From: Limnohabitans_A sp048020265
Lineage (GTDB): Bacteria > Pseudomonadota > Gammaproteobacteria > Burkholderiales > Burkholderiaceae_C
Direction of reading: 5' to 3'
NCBI RefSeq assembly: GCF_048020265.1
Contig: NZ_CP171843.1
Location: forward strand, 1,054,001 to 1,118,000
DNA: 64,000 bases
A model generated the notes under the pieces. The model was not told where the DNA came from and searched no databases. It worked only from the letters and a program-made list of their open reading frames with translations. A program made the position numbers and the translations under genes. Of the stretch, positions 33,547-43,500 are shown piece by piece. Position 1 is the stretch's first letter; every line of letters starts with the position of its first letter.

Positions 33547-34719
33547 ATGTTTGAAATGGCCGCCAACGGGCAGTCCTTACCATCAAGGCTATTTTTGCGT
33601 GATTGGTGTCGCTCCATCGCCAGTTTGGCCATGCTTTGTTTGGCAGGCCTGGGTCTGGCACAAGCCCAGGCACCCATATCGCCTTCACCACCGCAAGACT
33701 GTCGTCTCGTTTTTGACATGGGTTCTTCCGGTGTGCGGGCCGCTGCCAGCGGTCTGGCGCAATCTGTGAACATGCCCTCTCGCGACATCGATTTGCTCAC
33801 ACCCCTCATGCTGGGGCAGCGTTTGGAGTCGCTGCTGCCCGCCGTTGAAAGTGCTTTGCGTGAATTACCCCAGCAGGCTCAGCTGCCTCCAAGGTGTCAC
33901 CATTTGGGCGGTGGTTTTTCAGCCTGGCGCCTGGCTTGGCGACAAGGTGGCCCGGAGTTGGCAACGCAGCTGGCTGTCCTGTACGAGCGAACCGGGGTGG
34001 CGGTGTTGATCATTCCTGCCTCCGTGGAGGGGCGTTATGGCCACGCGTCGGCCCAACAAGCTTTGGGCCAGCGGCTGCAGACCAGCCACGTGCTCGATCT
34101 GGGCGGCGGCAGCATGCAGGTAGCCGGTCATGACCGGTCCTTTGGTGTGGAGTTAGGTCAAAAATCATGGTCACGTTTGCTGTGCCAGACCCTGAATCGA
34201 AGTGAGGCTGTGGCCTGCCATTTGTTGCCGATGCAAGCCTCTCAGTTGCAACAAGCGCGTGATTTGGCCGATCATCAACTGCAGGCGCTGTCTGCAGAGG
34301 TCGGCGGCGGCACCCTGACGGCCATCAGTCGGCCTGTCACCCGCGGCATTCGGTCGGCCTTGCGGGGCATGGGCATGGCCCAAGGGGATGCGATCTCGCT
34401 GCAAGAGCTGAGTGCGGCCATTGACAGTTTGAGCACGCTGCCCTTTGCCGACTTGGTGGCTTTGACCCAGTTGCCAGCGAACTTTGCACCCTACCTCGTG
34501 TCCGACATGTTGTTGGTCGAGGGGGTGCTGAGAGCGATGGGCTTGACCTCGCTGTCTTTGGCCGAGGCGGCCATCAACAATTTGCCTGCTTTGTTGCGCG
34601 ATGAGCGGGCTTTTGAATGGGCCAAACGCCACACGTGCTACGTGCAGCGCTTGCGCGAGCAGGGCCCCTCGGCTTATTTCGCCGACCCTGCGGACTGTCT
34701 CCAATCCGCATGGCCTTGA
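33547..34719 (+). CDS. Secreted Ppx/GppA-like (ASKHA-fold) protein
   Basis: 390 residues. A signal peptide is visible (basic start, then CRSIASLAMLCLAGLGLAQAQA, about 20-42), which is unusual for this family. The two phosphate-binding loops of the Ppx/GppA fold are recognisable: LVFDMGSSGVRAA at about 55-67 and HVLDLGGGSMQVA at about 185-197, with a central SVEGRYGHASAQQALG resembling the catalytic-Glu region. Known members hydrolyse polyphosphate or pppGpp in the cytoplasm; an exported form would need another substrate or a sensing role. 124 bases upstream of a response regulator. The family call is likely; activity is unproven. Confidence 0.7.
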   Translation: MFEMAANGQSLPSRLFLRDWCRSIASLAMLCLAGLGLAQAQAPISPSPPQDCRLVFDMGSSGVRAAASGLAQSVNMPSRDIDLLTPLMLGQRLESLLPAVESALRELPQQAQLPPRCHHLGGGFSAWRLAWRQGGPELATQLAVLYERTGVAVLIIPASVEGRYGHASAQQALGQRLQTSHVLDLGGGSMQVAGHDRSFGVELGQKSWSRLLCQTLNRSEAVACHLLPMQASQLQQARDLADHQLQALSAEVGGGTLTAISRPVTRGIRSALRGMGMAQGDAISLQELSAAIDSLSTLPFADLVALTQLPANFAPYLVSDMLLVEGVLRAMGLTSLSLAEAAINNLPALLRDERAFEWAKRHTCYVQRLREQGPSAYFADPADCLQSAWP

Positions 34720-34843
34720 CCTTGCCCCCCTCGCTCGGATGCTGCTTTTTCAAGCCGCACTGGCGCTGTTCCTGCCCGCACCGGATGGTGCAGTCTGTGG
34801 CTGGCTGCCTCGATGGCGGGCGGAAAAAAGTTAAAGTCATCTA

Positions 34844-35716
34844 ATGACGACTGTGGCTTCTTTGTTGAATCCAGGCCTGGTGGGGGAGACCGACGTCTTG
34901 TTGATTGACGATTCGGTGGCGGACCTGCGCCTTTTGATGGACATGATGACCCTCAGAGATCTGCGCGTGAGCGTGGCCCTCAGTGGTGAGCGGGGTTACC
35001 AGCAGGCCATCTTGCTCAAGCCCAGTTTGATCTTGATGGATGTGCGCATGCCAGGCATGGATGGCATCGCCACTTGCCGCTTGCTCAAGGCCCATCCGGT
35101 CGTGCGCACAATTCCCGTGATTTTTTTGACGGCAGCCAATGACTTGACGGAGCGGCTGGAAGGTTTTGCTGCAGGCGCGGTGGATTACATCGGTAAGCCT
35201 TTTGAGGTGCAAGAGGTCCTGGCCCGGGTAGGGGTCCACTTGCAGCGCACCATGACGCCTCTCGAGTCCAGCGATCCAAGCCAACTCGCCGTATCCAGCG
35301 AGGCCAGCATGGACATGCGTTTGGTGGTGGCCGCTCAGCAGGTGCTGCGTGAAACCATCGCCAACCCGCCCAGCCTGGACCGCTTGGCCCGGCTGGTTGG
35401 CACCAATCGCCGTCGTTTGAACGAGTCTTTTCAGGCCTTGTGCGGCCAGCCCGTGTTTGGCTGGTTGCGAGAAGAACGGATGCGCCAGGCCAACAGCCAA
35501 GTCAGCGGCTCCCAAACGTCTTTTTCTGTGATCAGCGACGCTTTGGGTTATTCCACACCGGCGAATTTTTCAAAAGCCTTTCGCCAGCGCTTTGGCTGCT
35601 CACCCAGCGAGATGCGCGCCCAGCTCCAAGGGTTGAGCGAGTCCGATCCTGAGCTGGAGCCGTTTGGTGGCGACCCGCCTTTGTTGCCCCCGGGGCTTTC
35701 CCAGGCTGGGCGTTGA
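34844..35716 (+). CDS. Response regulator with AraC-type DNA-binding domain
   Basis: 290 residues. Receiver domain at about 16-135 with acidic pocket D22-D23, phospho-acceptor D66 (LILMDVRMPGMDG) and the conserved Lys in YIGKPF. C-terminal AraC helix-turn-helix pair at about 170-265: LDRLARLVGTNRRRLNESFQ and VISDALGYSTPANFSKAFRQRFG, followed by CSPSEMRAQ. This REC-AraC pairing is less common than OmpR or NarL types. Its TGA shares a base with the ATG of the downstream hybrid kinase. Probably activates genes of the adjacent surface island. Confidence 0.9.
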   Translation: MTTVASLLNPGLVGETDVLLIDDSVADLRLLMDMMTLRDLRVSVALSGERGYQQAILLKPSLILMDVRMPGMDGIATCRLLKAHPVVRTIPVIFLTAANDLTERLEGFAAGAVDYIGKPFEVQEVLARVGVHLQRTMTPLESSDPSQLAVSSEASMDMRLVVAAQQVLRETIANPPSLDRLARLVGTNRRRLNESFQALCGQPVFGWLREERMRQANSQVSGSQTSFSVISDALGYSTPANFSKAFRQRFGCSPSEMRAQLQGLSESDPELEPFGGDPPLLPPGLSQAGR

Positions 35717-38340
35717 TGCGCAAACGGCTCGGCTTTTGGTTGGGGCTCGCTGTGCTGGCGGTGCTTTTGCTGCAGGCGCGGCTGGGGTATGCCGGGTCTG
35801 CGCCTGCCAATGAACCCGTGACGATGGCCGTGCAGTGGTGTTCGACATCACCCGACCTGACCATTGACAAGCTGCTTGCGCAAACGTGTGATTGGCAGCC
35901 CTTGGAGCCGTCCTCGGTGGTCCGAGGCTGGAAGGCGCAGGCGTTTTGGTTGCGTCTGAGTTTGCACAACTCTTCGGCAACCGAGGCGGCACGCTGGCTG
36001 GAGGTGGGCCATCCTCAAATGGCGCAGATCAGCCTTTACCTGGAGCGCCCCACAGGGTGGGATGTGCGCCACCTGGGTTACCTCACACCGATTGCCGAGC
36101 GCGGCGCCATTGAAAAAACGTATGGCGTGCTGCCCATGGTGCTGGGGCCGCATGAGCGACAAACCGCTTGGATGCGCCTGTCATCGGACACCGTCATCAG
36201 CTTGTACACGGCCCTGTGGAAACCTGACGAATTTCGCAACACTCAGCAGTTGCGGCAGTTCTGGGTCAGTGTTGGCATTGGGGGCATGGGCCTGATTTTT
36301 GTGTTTTCGCTCATGATGCTGGCGCTGACTCGGCAGGTTATTTACGGGCTGTTTGCCATCGGTCAGTTGGGTCAGTTTTTGGTGGTCAGCGTGACAGAGG
36401 GGGCTTTTCAGCGTTTTTTCTGGCCGCAAAACCTGCCTTTGTCCGGCGCCATCAGGGATGTGGGCAGTCTGATTGTGTTGTTGGGCATGCACCACTTTTT
36501 GCGTGCTTTTTTGCCCCAAGTGCACCGCTACCCTTGGCTGCTGTGGCAGATGCGTGTGTCGGTGTATGCCACTGTGGGCTTGATCTTGGCCGGTCAGCTG
36601 GATCTGATCGACTCAGACGCTTGGCGCTTCATCTTGGTGGTTTTGTGCGGTTTGTACGCCACTTTGCTCAGCGCCCGAGCCTGGCGTGATGGCGACCGTG
36701 CGGCGGGCATCATCATGGTGGCTTTCATCAGCTTGTTCGGTTTCGCTGTCATGCGCCTGTTGGTGCTCGGGGGCGTGTTCACTTTCTCGCCCAATTGGTC
36801 ACTGGTGCCGTTTTTGAGCATCTTTGTCTGCTCGCCCTTGATGTTGCTGGGTTTGGTGGACCGAACGCGCCAGTTGCAAGAAGAAATCATGCGTGTGCGG
36901 GCTGAGAGTGCTGCGCAGCTGCGCTTTTTGGCGCACATGAGCCATGAACTGCGCAGTCCGCTGGACATTGTTTTGGGCAATGCCCAGCTGTTGTCCCGCG
37001 AGGCGCGCAGCGCCGCACAGGTGAACGGCTTAAACAGCATTTTTGACAGTGGCCGACAGTTGCTGCGCATGATTGACCACATCTTGGACTACGCCCGCGG
37101 CGCTGCCGGCATGCTCAAAATTGAGCCTGCTCCTTTGCGCTTGGGTACCTTTGTGCGTGGCATTGAGCGCATGGCCCGTGTGTTGGCGGTGCAGCGCAAC
37201 AACCGCTTTGAGCTGGTGTTTGAGGGGCAAGACTTGCAAACCCTCAGCGTCCGGGCCGATGCCGAACGCTTGCGCCAGGTGTTGAGCAACCTGCTGGCCA
37301 ATGCAGCGCGGCACACGAGCGATGGGTTGATTGCCTTGAAAGTCACCGCGCGACCTTCAGATGGCCAGGCCCAGTTGCAGCTTGAATTCACAGTCAGTGA
37401 TACAGGCGAGGGCATTTCTGCAGAAGAGCAAGAGCGCATCTTCCGGCCCTTCGAGCGGGCCGACAGCAAAGCCAACTATGGTGGCAAGGGGGCGGGTTTG
37501 GGCCTGGCGATTGCACGCCAGCTGGTCGAACTGATGGGCGGTCGGCTGAAGGTGCGCAGTGCCCCCCAGCAAGGGGCGCAATTTGTGTTCAACGTGCCCG
37601 TGCAGCGCCTGCCCGAGCAGGCGACCTCGTCAGACGAGCGGCTGGAAGGTTTTGACGCAGCCGGTTATCTGGGCCCCAGACGTGCAGTGCTGGTGGTCGA
37701 CGACGAGGCGGTGAGCCGCAATGTGTTGAGCCAGTTGCTCGAAGGCCTGGGTTTTGAAGTGCTGCGTGCCGCCAATGGCAGACAAGCGGAGGCCCTGCTG
37801 GAAAAGAGGCCCGCATTGGACTTGGTGCTGACCGACCAGTACATGCCGGAGGGTGACGGTTGGTTGGTGCTCGAGCGTGTGGCGGAGTTTTTTCCTCAGG
37901 TGCCGGTGGTGCTGATCTCGGCGGCGCCCCCCAGCCCGCCGCCCCATTGGAACGGTCGGCTGCGCTTTGCCGCCGAATTTTTGCGTCCGATCGACCATGC
38001 CCAGCTGCTTGCACGCATAGGCGATCTTCTCGACTTGCACTGGAGCGAACACGCGGTGGACCACGACCTGAGGGGGCTGCCATCGCCTGTTGCCTGCGCG
38101 CCAGAGCCATCTGACCCTGCACTGGCCTTGCCCGATGTGCACCACTTGCGCGATCTGGCCAAGCTGGTGGAGTTGGGTCAGGTGACCGCCATTGAAGCCT
38201 GGGCGCGCCGCTTGCAGGTCGAGCAGCCGGGATGTGCGCCCCTGGCGGACCATGTGCTGCAGGCCTTGCGCCAGCTCGATTTGCAGGGCCTGGGTGCGTT
38301 TTTAAGCGCCCAGATCGAGGCCGCCGACACGCGCCCTTGA
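35716..38340 (+). CDS. 7TMR-DISM hybrid sensor histidine kinase
   Basis: 874 residues from the ATG at 35716. A signal sequence (about 1-28) precedes a periplasmic 7TMR-DISM extracellular domain (about 35-170; FWLRLSLHNSS), then seven hydrophobic helices at about 175-385. HisKA has H410 in FLAHMSHELRSP; HATPase has LSNLLANAARH (about 520), DTGEGI and GKGAGLGLAIA. A C-terminal receiver has DDEAVSRN and phospho-acceptor D707 (LTDQYMPEGDGW). A helical tail (about 790-874) follows, without an obvious HPt His. DISM kinases often sense carbohydrates or other small ligands. Coupled to the REC-AraC regulator by a one-base overlap. Confidence 0.93.
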   Translation: MRKRLGFWLGLAVLAVLLLQARLGYAGSAPANEPVTMAVQWCSTSPDLTIDKLLAQTCDWQPLEPSSVVRGWKAQAFWLRLSLHNSSATEAARWLEVGHPQMAQISLYLERPTGWDVRHLGYLTPIAERGAIEKTYGVLPMVLGPHERQTAWMRLSSDTVISLYTALWKPDEFRNTQQLRQFWVSVGIGGMGLIFVFSLMMLALTRQVIYGLFAIGQLGQFLVVSVTEGAFQRFFWPQNLPLSGAIRDVGSLIVLLGMHHFLRAFLPQVHRYPWLLWQMRVSVYATVGLILAGQLDLIDSDAWRFILVVLCGLYATLLSARAWRDGDRAAGIIMVAFISLFGFAVMRLLVLGGVFTFSPNWSLVPFLSIFVCSPLMLLGLVDRTRQLQEEIMRVRAESAAQLRFLAHMSHELRSPLDIVLGNAQLLSREARSAAQVNGLNSIFDSGRQLLRMIDHILDYARGAAGMLKIEPAPLRLGTFVRGIERMARVLAVQRNNRFELVFEGQDLQTLSVRADAERLRQVLSNLLANAARHTSDGLIALKVTARPSDGQAQLQLEFTVSDTGEGISAEEQERIFRPFERADSKANYGGKGAGLGLAIARQLVELMGGRLKVRSAPQQGAQFVFNVPVQRLPEQATSSDERLEGFDAAGYLGPRRAVLVVDDEAVSRNVLSQLLEGLGFEVLRAANGRQAEALLEKRPALDLVLTDQYMPEGDGWLVLERVAEFFPQVPVVLISAAPPSPPPHWNGRLRFAAEFLRPIDHAQLLARIGDLLDLHWSEHAVDHDLRGLPSPVACAPEPSDPALALPDVHHLRDLAKLVELGQVTAIEAWARRLQVEQPGCAPLADHVLQALRQLDLQGLGAFLSAQIEAADTRP

Positions 38341-38802
38341 GGGCCTTGCCGGCGCTGCCACTTTCAAGGCTTTGCCCCTGCCTGCTTGGGCGACCCAACA
38401 GCCCTCGCACCCGGCTGGCTCTACCAAACACTTCATCCCGACCCGCACAAAGCCGCGAGCATGGCCTTGCCGCACACAAAGTGCGGCAGGGATTGCCGTG
38501 GGTGCCGCCAGGAATAGGTCTGGCGCAGAGTGAAATCTAAAATTGTCATATTTGACGAATTCATTTTGTTCGCATTTTTCATAAAGCCGTCTTCTCGGCT
38601 TTGTGCGATGCGGCTTCTCGCCCTGTCATGTGCGAAGTGAAGAGTTCGCTGAATTGCAAAAACTTATAAAAACGCTAGCTGAGTCAGGGTCTCTCAGCGT
38701 GGGCCTGGTGTGTTCAATGACGGGCTCCAGCGCTGGCGCCATCGGCCCCCACTTCCCGGAACCTGCCGCACCGTTGGGTTCTTTTTTTGTAAGGACTTTG
38801 TT
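38341..38802. other. Spacer between the kinase gene and the TPS operon
   Basis: 462 bases without a credible gene; probably the promoter and leader region of the adhesin operon. It contains a hairpin at 38468-38488, an A+T-rich block at about 38535-38585, a second hairpin at 38583-38602 (AAAGCCG, loop TCTTCT, CGGCTTT) and an A+T patch CTTATAAAAACG near 38665. The short run of T at about 38780 is followed by the AAGGA used by the next gene. No known riboswitch was recognised. Confidence 0.5.
38468..38488 (+). terminator. Possible terminator hairpin after the hybrid kinase gene
   Basis: Perfect 8-bp stem TGCCGCAC / GTGCGGCA with loop ACAAA, 128 bases after the kinase stop. It lacks a T run, so it may be a Rho-linked or simple RNA-stabilising hairpin. 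Confidence 0.4.
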
Positions 38803-40569
38803 TTGTTTCCTTTGCCGATGATTTCGCTGCGGCCCTGCGCCTTGTCCTTGCTGGCTGGCCCGTTCTGGGGCTTGTTGGCTTTGGCGGGCCCGACTCTGGC
38901 ACAAACCCTACCATCGGCGGCCAGCATTTTGCGTCAGCAAGAGGCGGCTATGCCTCAGGCCGTGCCGCGGCAGACAGCCCCCAGCATCGTGATGCCCGAA
39001 CGGCAATGGACCGTGCCTGCTGACAGTGGCGTCAGCGTGCGCGTTCGCAGCATCCGCTTTGTCGGCGGCGAGGGATGGGCTCCAGAAGATGCGTTGGCTG
39101 AATGGGCTCGGCCGAGTTTGGGCCAGATTTTGAGTGCCGCAGATCTGTTGGCTTTGACCGAGCAGGTCAGCAGTGCCCTGAAGGCTCGCGGCTGGCTCCT
39201 GGCGCAGGCTTATTTGCCGCCGCAGGACGTGACCAGCGGCGACATTGAAGTTCGCCTCATGCCCGGCCTGCTCGATGGTGGCTTGCAAGGCATTGTGGTC
39301 AGCGGTGCCCAGCGGGTGAGTGCTGAACGCATTCGCGCCATGGTGGCAGCGCCCCTGTTGGCGCAGCAGGGGCGTCTGAACGCACAGCAGCTGGAAGAGG
39401 GCTTGTTGCGCGCGGCCGAGTTGAGTGGCGTGAACGCCACCGCTTCGCTCGATCGCGGCGTCCAACCCGGCAGCACCCGTTTGACCGTGGAGGTTCAAGA
39501 AGCCCCACAGCTTGGCGGCGGCTTGACCTTTGACAATTTCGGTGGCCCTTACACCGGGGTTGAACGTGCCACGGGTTTGTTGACCCTGAACAGTCCCCTG
39601 GGTCTGGGCGATTCGCTCCTCTTGAATGCGGTGGGCAGCTCCGGCATCGCCATGCTCACCAGTCAGTTGTCGGTCCCGGTGGGCCACACGGGCTTGAAGC
39701 TGGGAGGCTCGCTCACCACTTTGCGTTACCGCGTGGGCGGTGATTTGGCCGAATTGGGCTTGCAGGGTCGGGCATTGATGGGGGGGCTCAGTGCCAGCTA
39801 CCCGCTGTATTTGACGCCGTCTTACAAGCTGCGTGCTCGGATGGGTTGGGACCGCAAGGCCTTTGTGGATACGGCTGCAGGCGAGCGACTGGGCGACAAA
39901 GTGGCCCAGGTGTGGTCCTGGGGTTTGAGTGGTCAAATCACCGATGCGCTGGGTGGCGGTGGCTTGAACGACTGGTCCTTGGGGTTGGACCGTGGTCACA
40001 TGGACCTCTCTCGTCTGCCTGCGGTCCTGGAGCAAGACCAAGCCGGCCCCCGCGCCCATGGGCATTTTCACAAGTGGTTGTACACCTTCACCCGCTTGCA
40101 ATCCTTGCCGGGTGAGTGGAAGGCGCAGTGGTCGCTCAACGGCCAACAAGCGGCGCGCAACCTGGAATCCTCCGAGAAGTTTTCATTGGGCGGCAACAGT
40201 GGCGTACGCGCTTACCCCGGTGGAGAAGGTGCAGGTGACAGCGGCATGGTGGCCAGCCTGACCTTGAGCCGCGCATGGGCTTGGCCCGCATCTGCACACC
40301 GACTGGAGCTGTCGGGCTTTTACGACTGGGGGCGCATTCGGGTGCACCAATCCGGCGACCAAGTGATCGACAGCGCCACGGGCTTGAACACTTACAGCCT
40401 CAGCGGTGCGGGCTTGGGCCTCAGCTGGGTCCGGCCGGGCGATTGGCGTCTGGACCTGACTTGGGCCCGCGCCTTGGGGACCAACCCTGGCCGCAGCGCC
40501 GATGGCAACAACAGCGATGGCAAAGCCAGTCGCAGTCGCTTGTTGTTGGCGCTGAACGTCGAATTCTGA
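38803..40569 (+). CDS. TpsB transporter, ShlB/FhaC/HecB family
   Basis: Outer-membrane partner of two-partner secretion; exports the adhesin encoded next. 588 residues from a TTG at 38803, preceded by AAGGA with a 7-base spacer; an ATG at 38818 is the alternative but has no site. Signal peptide (LLAGPFWGLLALAGPTLAQ). POTRA 1 (VSVRVRSIRFVGGEGW..., about 85-165) and POTRA 2 (about 175-245, GIVVSGAQRVSAERIRAMV) precede a beta-barrel (about 255-588). The loop-6 motif appears as GVRAYPGGEG, the Ala variant of VRGY. The C-terminus ends LLALNVEF with terminal Phe. Directly upstream of tpsA (19-base gap). Confidence 0.93.
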   Translation: MFPLPMISLRPCALSLLAGPFWGLLALAGPTLAQTLPSAASILRQQEAAMPQAVPRQTAPSIVMPERQWTVPADSGVSVRVRSIRFVGGEGWAPEDALAEWARPSLGQILSAADLLALTEQVSSALKARGWLLAQAYLPPQDVTSGDIEVRLMPGLLDGGLQGIVVSGAQRVSAERIRAMVAAPLLAQQGRLNAQQLEEGLLRAAELSGVNATASLDRGVQPGSTRLTVEVQEAPQLGGGLTFDNFGGPYTGVERATGLLTLNSPLGLGDSLLLNAVGSSGIAMLTSQLSVPVGHTGLKLGGSLTTLRYRVGGDLAELGLQGRALMGGLSASYPLYLTPSYKLRARMGWDRKAFVDTAAGERLGDKVAQVWSWGLSGQITDALGGGGLNDWSLGLDRGHMDLSRLPAVLEQDQAGPRAHGHFHKWLYTFTRLQSLPGEWKAQWSLNGQQAARNLESSEKFSLGGNSGVRAYPGGEGAGDSGMVASLTLSRAWAWPASAHRLELSGFYDWGRIRVHQSGDQVIDSATGLNTYSLSGAGLGLSWVRPGDWRLDLTWARALGTNPGRSADGNNSDGKASRSRLLLALNVEF

Positions 40570-40588
40570 GTGCATTAACGCCGCCCTC

Positions 40589-43500
40589 ATGAACCACGCC
40601 TACCGACTGGTCTGGAGCGATCTCAGCGCAAGCCTCGTGGCAGTGCCTGAGACGGCGGCTGGCCGCGGCAAGGGCCGGGGTCGGCGCGAGGCCCGCGGTC
40701 TGGCCGGGGCTTGCCTGCTCGGCATGTTGGCCTGGGCTGCGCAGGCGCAAAATTTATCACCCACGCAGCTGCCCGGCTCAGCGCAGCTGGCTGCAGGCTC
40801 GGTGCAGCTGGAGCGCACGGCGGCCGCCTTGGTGGTCAGGCAAGCCAGCGACAAGGCGGTGCTGAACTGGAGCAGTTTTGACATTGGCCGTGACGCGAGC
40901 GTGCGCTTTGAACAGCCCGGTGCCAGCAGCGTTGCGCTCAACCGTGTGCAAAGTGGTGTGGCCACGCAGATCGAGGGCCAACTGTCGGCCAATGGCCAGG
41001 TGTTTTTGGTCAACCCCTCGGGCATCGTGTTCGGCCGTGGCGCCCAGGTCAACGTGGCGGGCCTGGTGGCCAGTTCACTCGATTTGGCCAGCGATGATTT
41101 TCTGGCTGGCCGTTGGCGTTTTACTGGCCATTCGGACTCGGGTGCTGTGCGCAACCAAGGCCAGGTGCAGGCCGATGGGGGCCTGATAGCGTTGCTGGCA
41201 CCCCGCGTGAGCAACAGCGGCAGCTTGCAAGCTGATGGTGGCAACGTGCTCATGGCCGCTGGGCAAAAGCTCAGCCTCCAGGTCGCTGGCTCAGGGCTGC
41301 TCAAAGTCAATGTGGAACAAGGTGCGGTCAACGCCCTGGTCGAAAACAAAGGTTTTGTTCGAGCCGATGGCGGCAATGTGTTGCTCACGGCCAAGGGGGC
41401 CAATGCTTTGCTCTCGGGTGTGGTCAACAACGAAGGGGTGGTGCGTGCACACACCTTGCAAGAGCGTGAAGGCCGCATTGTTTTGCTCGGTGACATGGCG
41501 CTGGGCACGGTGCAGGTGGCGGGTCAACTCGATGCGTCGGCGCCGCAGGGCGGTAAGGGGGGCTTCGTCGAAACCTCGGCCGCGCAGGTTTTTGTGGCAC
41601 CCAGCGCCAAAGTCAGCACTTTGGCGGCACAAGGCCAGCATGGGACCTGGCTGATTGACCCGGTGGACTTCAACATTGCCAGCGATGGCAACATTTCAGG
41701 CGCCCAACTCGGCGCCAATTTGCAGACTGGCAACGTCACCATCTTGAACACCAGCGGCACCACCGGAACGGCTGGCAACGTCAACGTGCAGGAGGCGGTC
41801 AGCTGGAGTGCGGCCACCACACTCACCTTGGATGCGCAAGGCAGCGTCAACTTGAACGCCGACCTCAGCGCCACCAGCGGTCATCTGGCCATCAACGCCG
41901 CTGCCGGCGGATTGAGCGGCAGCGGCGCCGTGATCTTGGGCGGCAGCCAGCAGACCGTCACGGTCAACCAAGGCGGCAACAGCCAGTACAGCGGAGCCAT
42001 CAGTGGCACCGGCGCCACGCTTACCAAGTCAGGTGCGGGCGCCTTGACTTTGTCGGGCACCAGCAGTTATTCAGGTGGCACCACGGTGAGTGCCGGTGCG
42101 CTGCAAGTGGGTGCATCGTCCAGCGGCGCTGTCACTTCAGGCCCTTTGGGCACGGCGAGCGTGACGGTGGCCAGTGGTGCCACACTGGACTTGGCGGGGC
42201 AGAGTCTGGCCAATGCCCTCAATTTGAGCGGTTCGGGCATGGACGCGGCAGGTGCATTAATTAACAGCAGTGCCAGCGCCGCCACGGCCAGTGGCGCCGT
42301 GAACTTGGCCGCCGATACCACCGTGGGTACCACTGGCACGGGCGCACTCAGTTTTGCAGGTCCGGTAGATGGTGGGCATGCCTTGTCGGTCAAAAGCCAG
42401 GGCGATGTGGCTTTCAACGCCGCTGTCGGGGGCAGCACGCCCTTGGCCAGCCTGGGTACCGACGCGGGCGGTCGCACACTACTGGGGGCCAACGTCACGA
42501 CCACGGGCCCACAAACCTACAACGATGATGTGGTGACGAATGCCGCTGTCACGCTCAAAGCATTGGGTGTGGTGCCTGCTTCTGGCAACTGGGCTGCTGG
42601 CCTGGCTTCCAGCAGCTTTGCCATCTCTGATGGCTCATCGCCGGGCAGTGAGGCTGTTCAATACGCCTTTGATGGAAGAAACGATACCAAGTACCTCAAT
42701 ACAAAAGGTGAGGGCTCTGATGCGCTCGTGGACCTGGGGGCGGCCAGGGTGGTCAATCAGGTGAGTTTGACGACGGCCAATGATGCCGCCGAACGTGACC
42801 CCACCCGTTACACGCTCTACGGCTCCAACACCGCTTTCGTCAGCGGGTACTCGGGTAATCCCGGTGGTCTGCCCAATGAGGTCGAGTTGGCCAGTGGCAA
42901 TCTGGCGCCCCCTTCCAACCGCTATGCGGCCTACACCGACGCCTCGCTCGTGTTTGCCAACAACACGCCTTACCGTTACTACCGCTTGGTGTTCAACACC
43001 ATCCGCAGCCCCGGAAACCTTGTGCAGGTCAGCGAAATCGGTTTGTCCCGAGCGGCTTCTGTGACGGCTGAGAGTCCTGCCCTTCATTTCAAGGCAGGCC
43101 TGAGCGCCATGGCCGCCTTGACGCTGCAGTCTGCAGGCAGTTTGCGTGCCAAAGCCGTACAAGGGGCAGGTGCACTCACCTTGCAGCATGAGGGCGTGGG
43201 CATGGTGCAAGGCGTGATCAGCGACGGTGCTTCGCCCTTGTCGCTCATCAAGGCTGGCACCGGTGAGTTGTCTTTGATGGGGGCCAACACGTACACCGGT
43301 GGCACGCTGCTGAGCAGCGGCACGCTGGGCCTGTACACCAACACCGCAGTCGGAACAGGGACGTTGACCCTTGGGACAGCCGCTTTGAAGATCGGGCGTG
43401 CCGTCACGAAGCTGGACAACGCCATGGTGCTCAATGGCACAGCTTCTTTGGTGTTGGACAGCGATGTCGACTATTTGGTGGTGGGTGGCGGAGGTGCAGG

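Noticed and set aside
38341..38802. Cyclic-di-GMP riboswitch before the adhesin operon
   Set aside because: The conserved aptamer core could not be found in this spacer or in 55602-56028.
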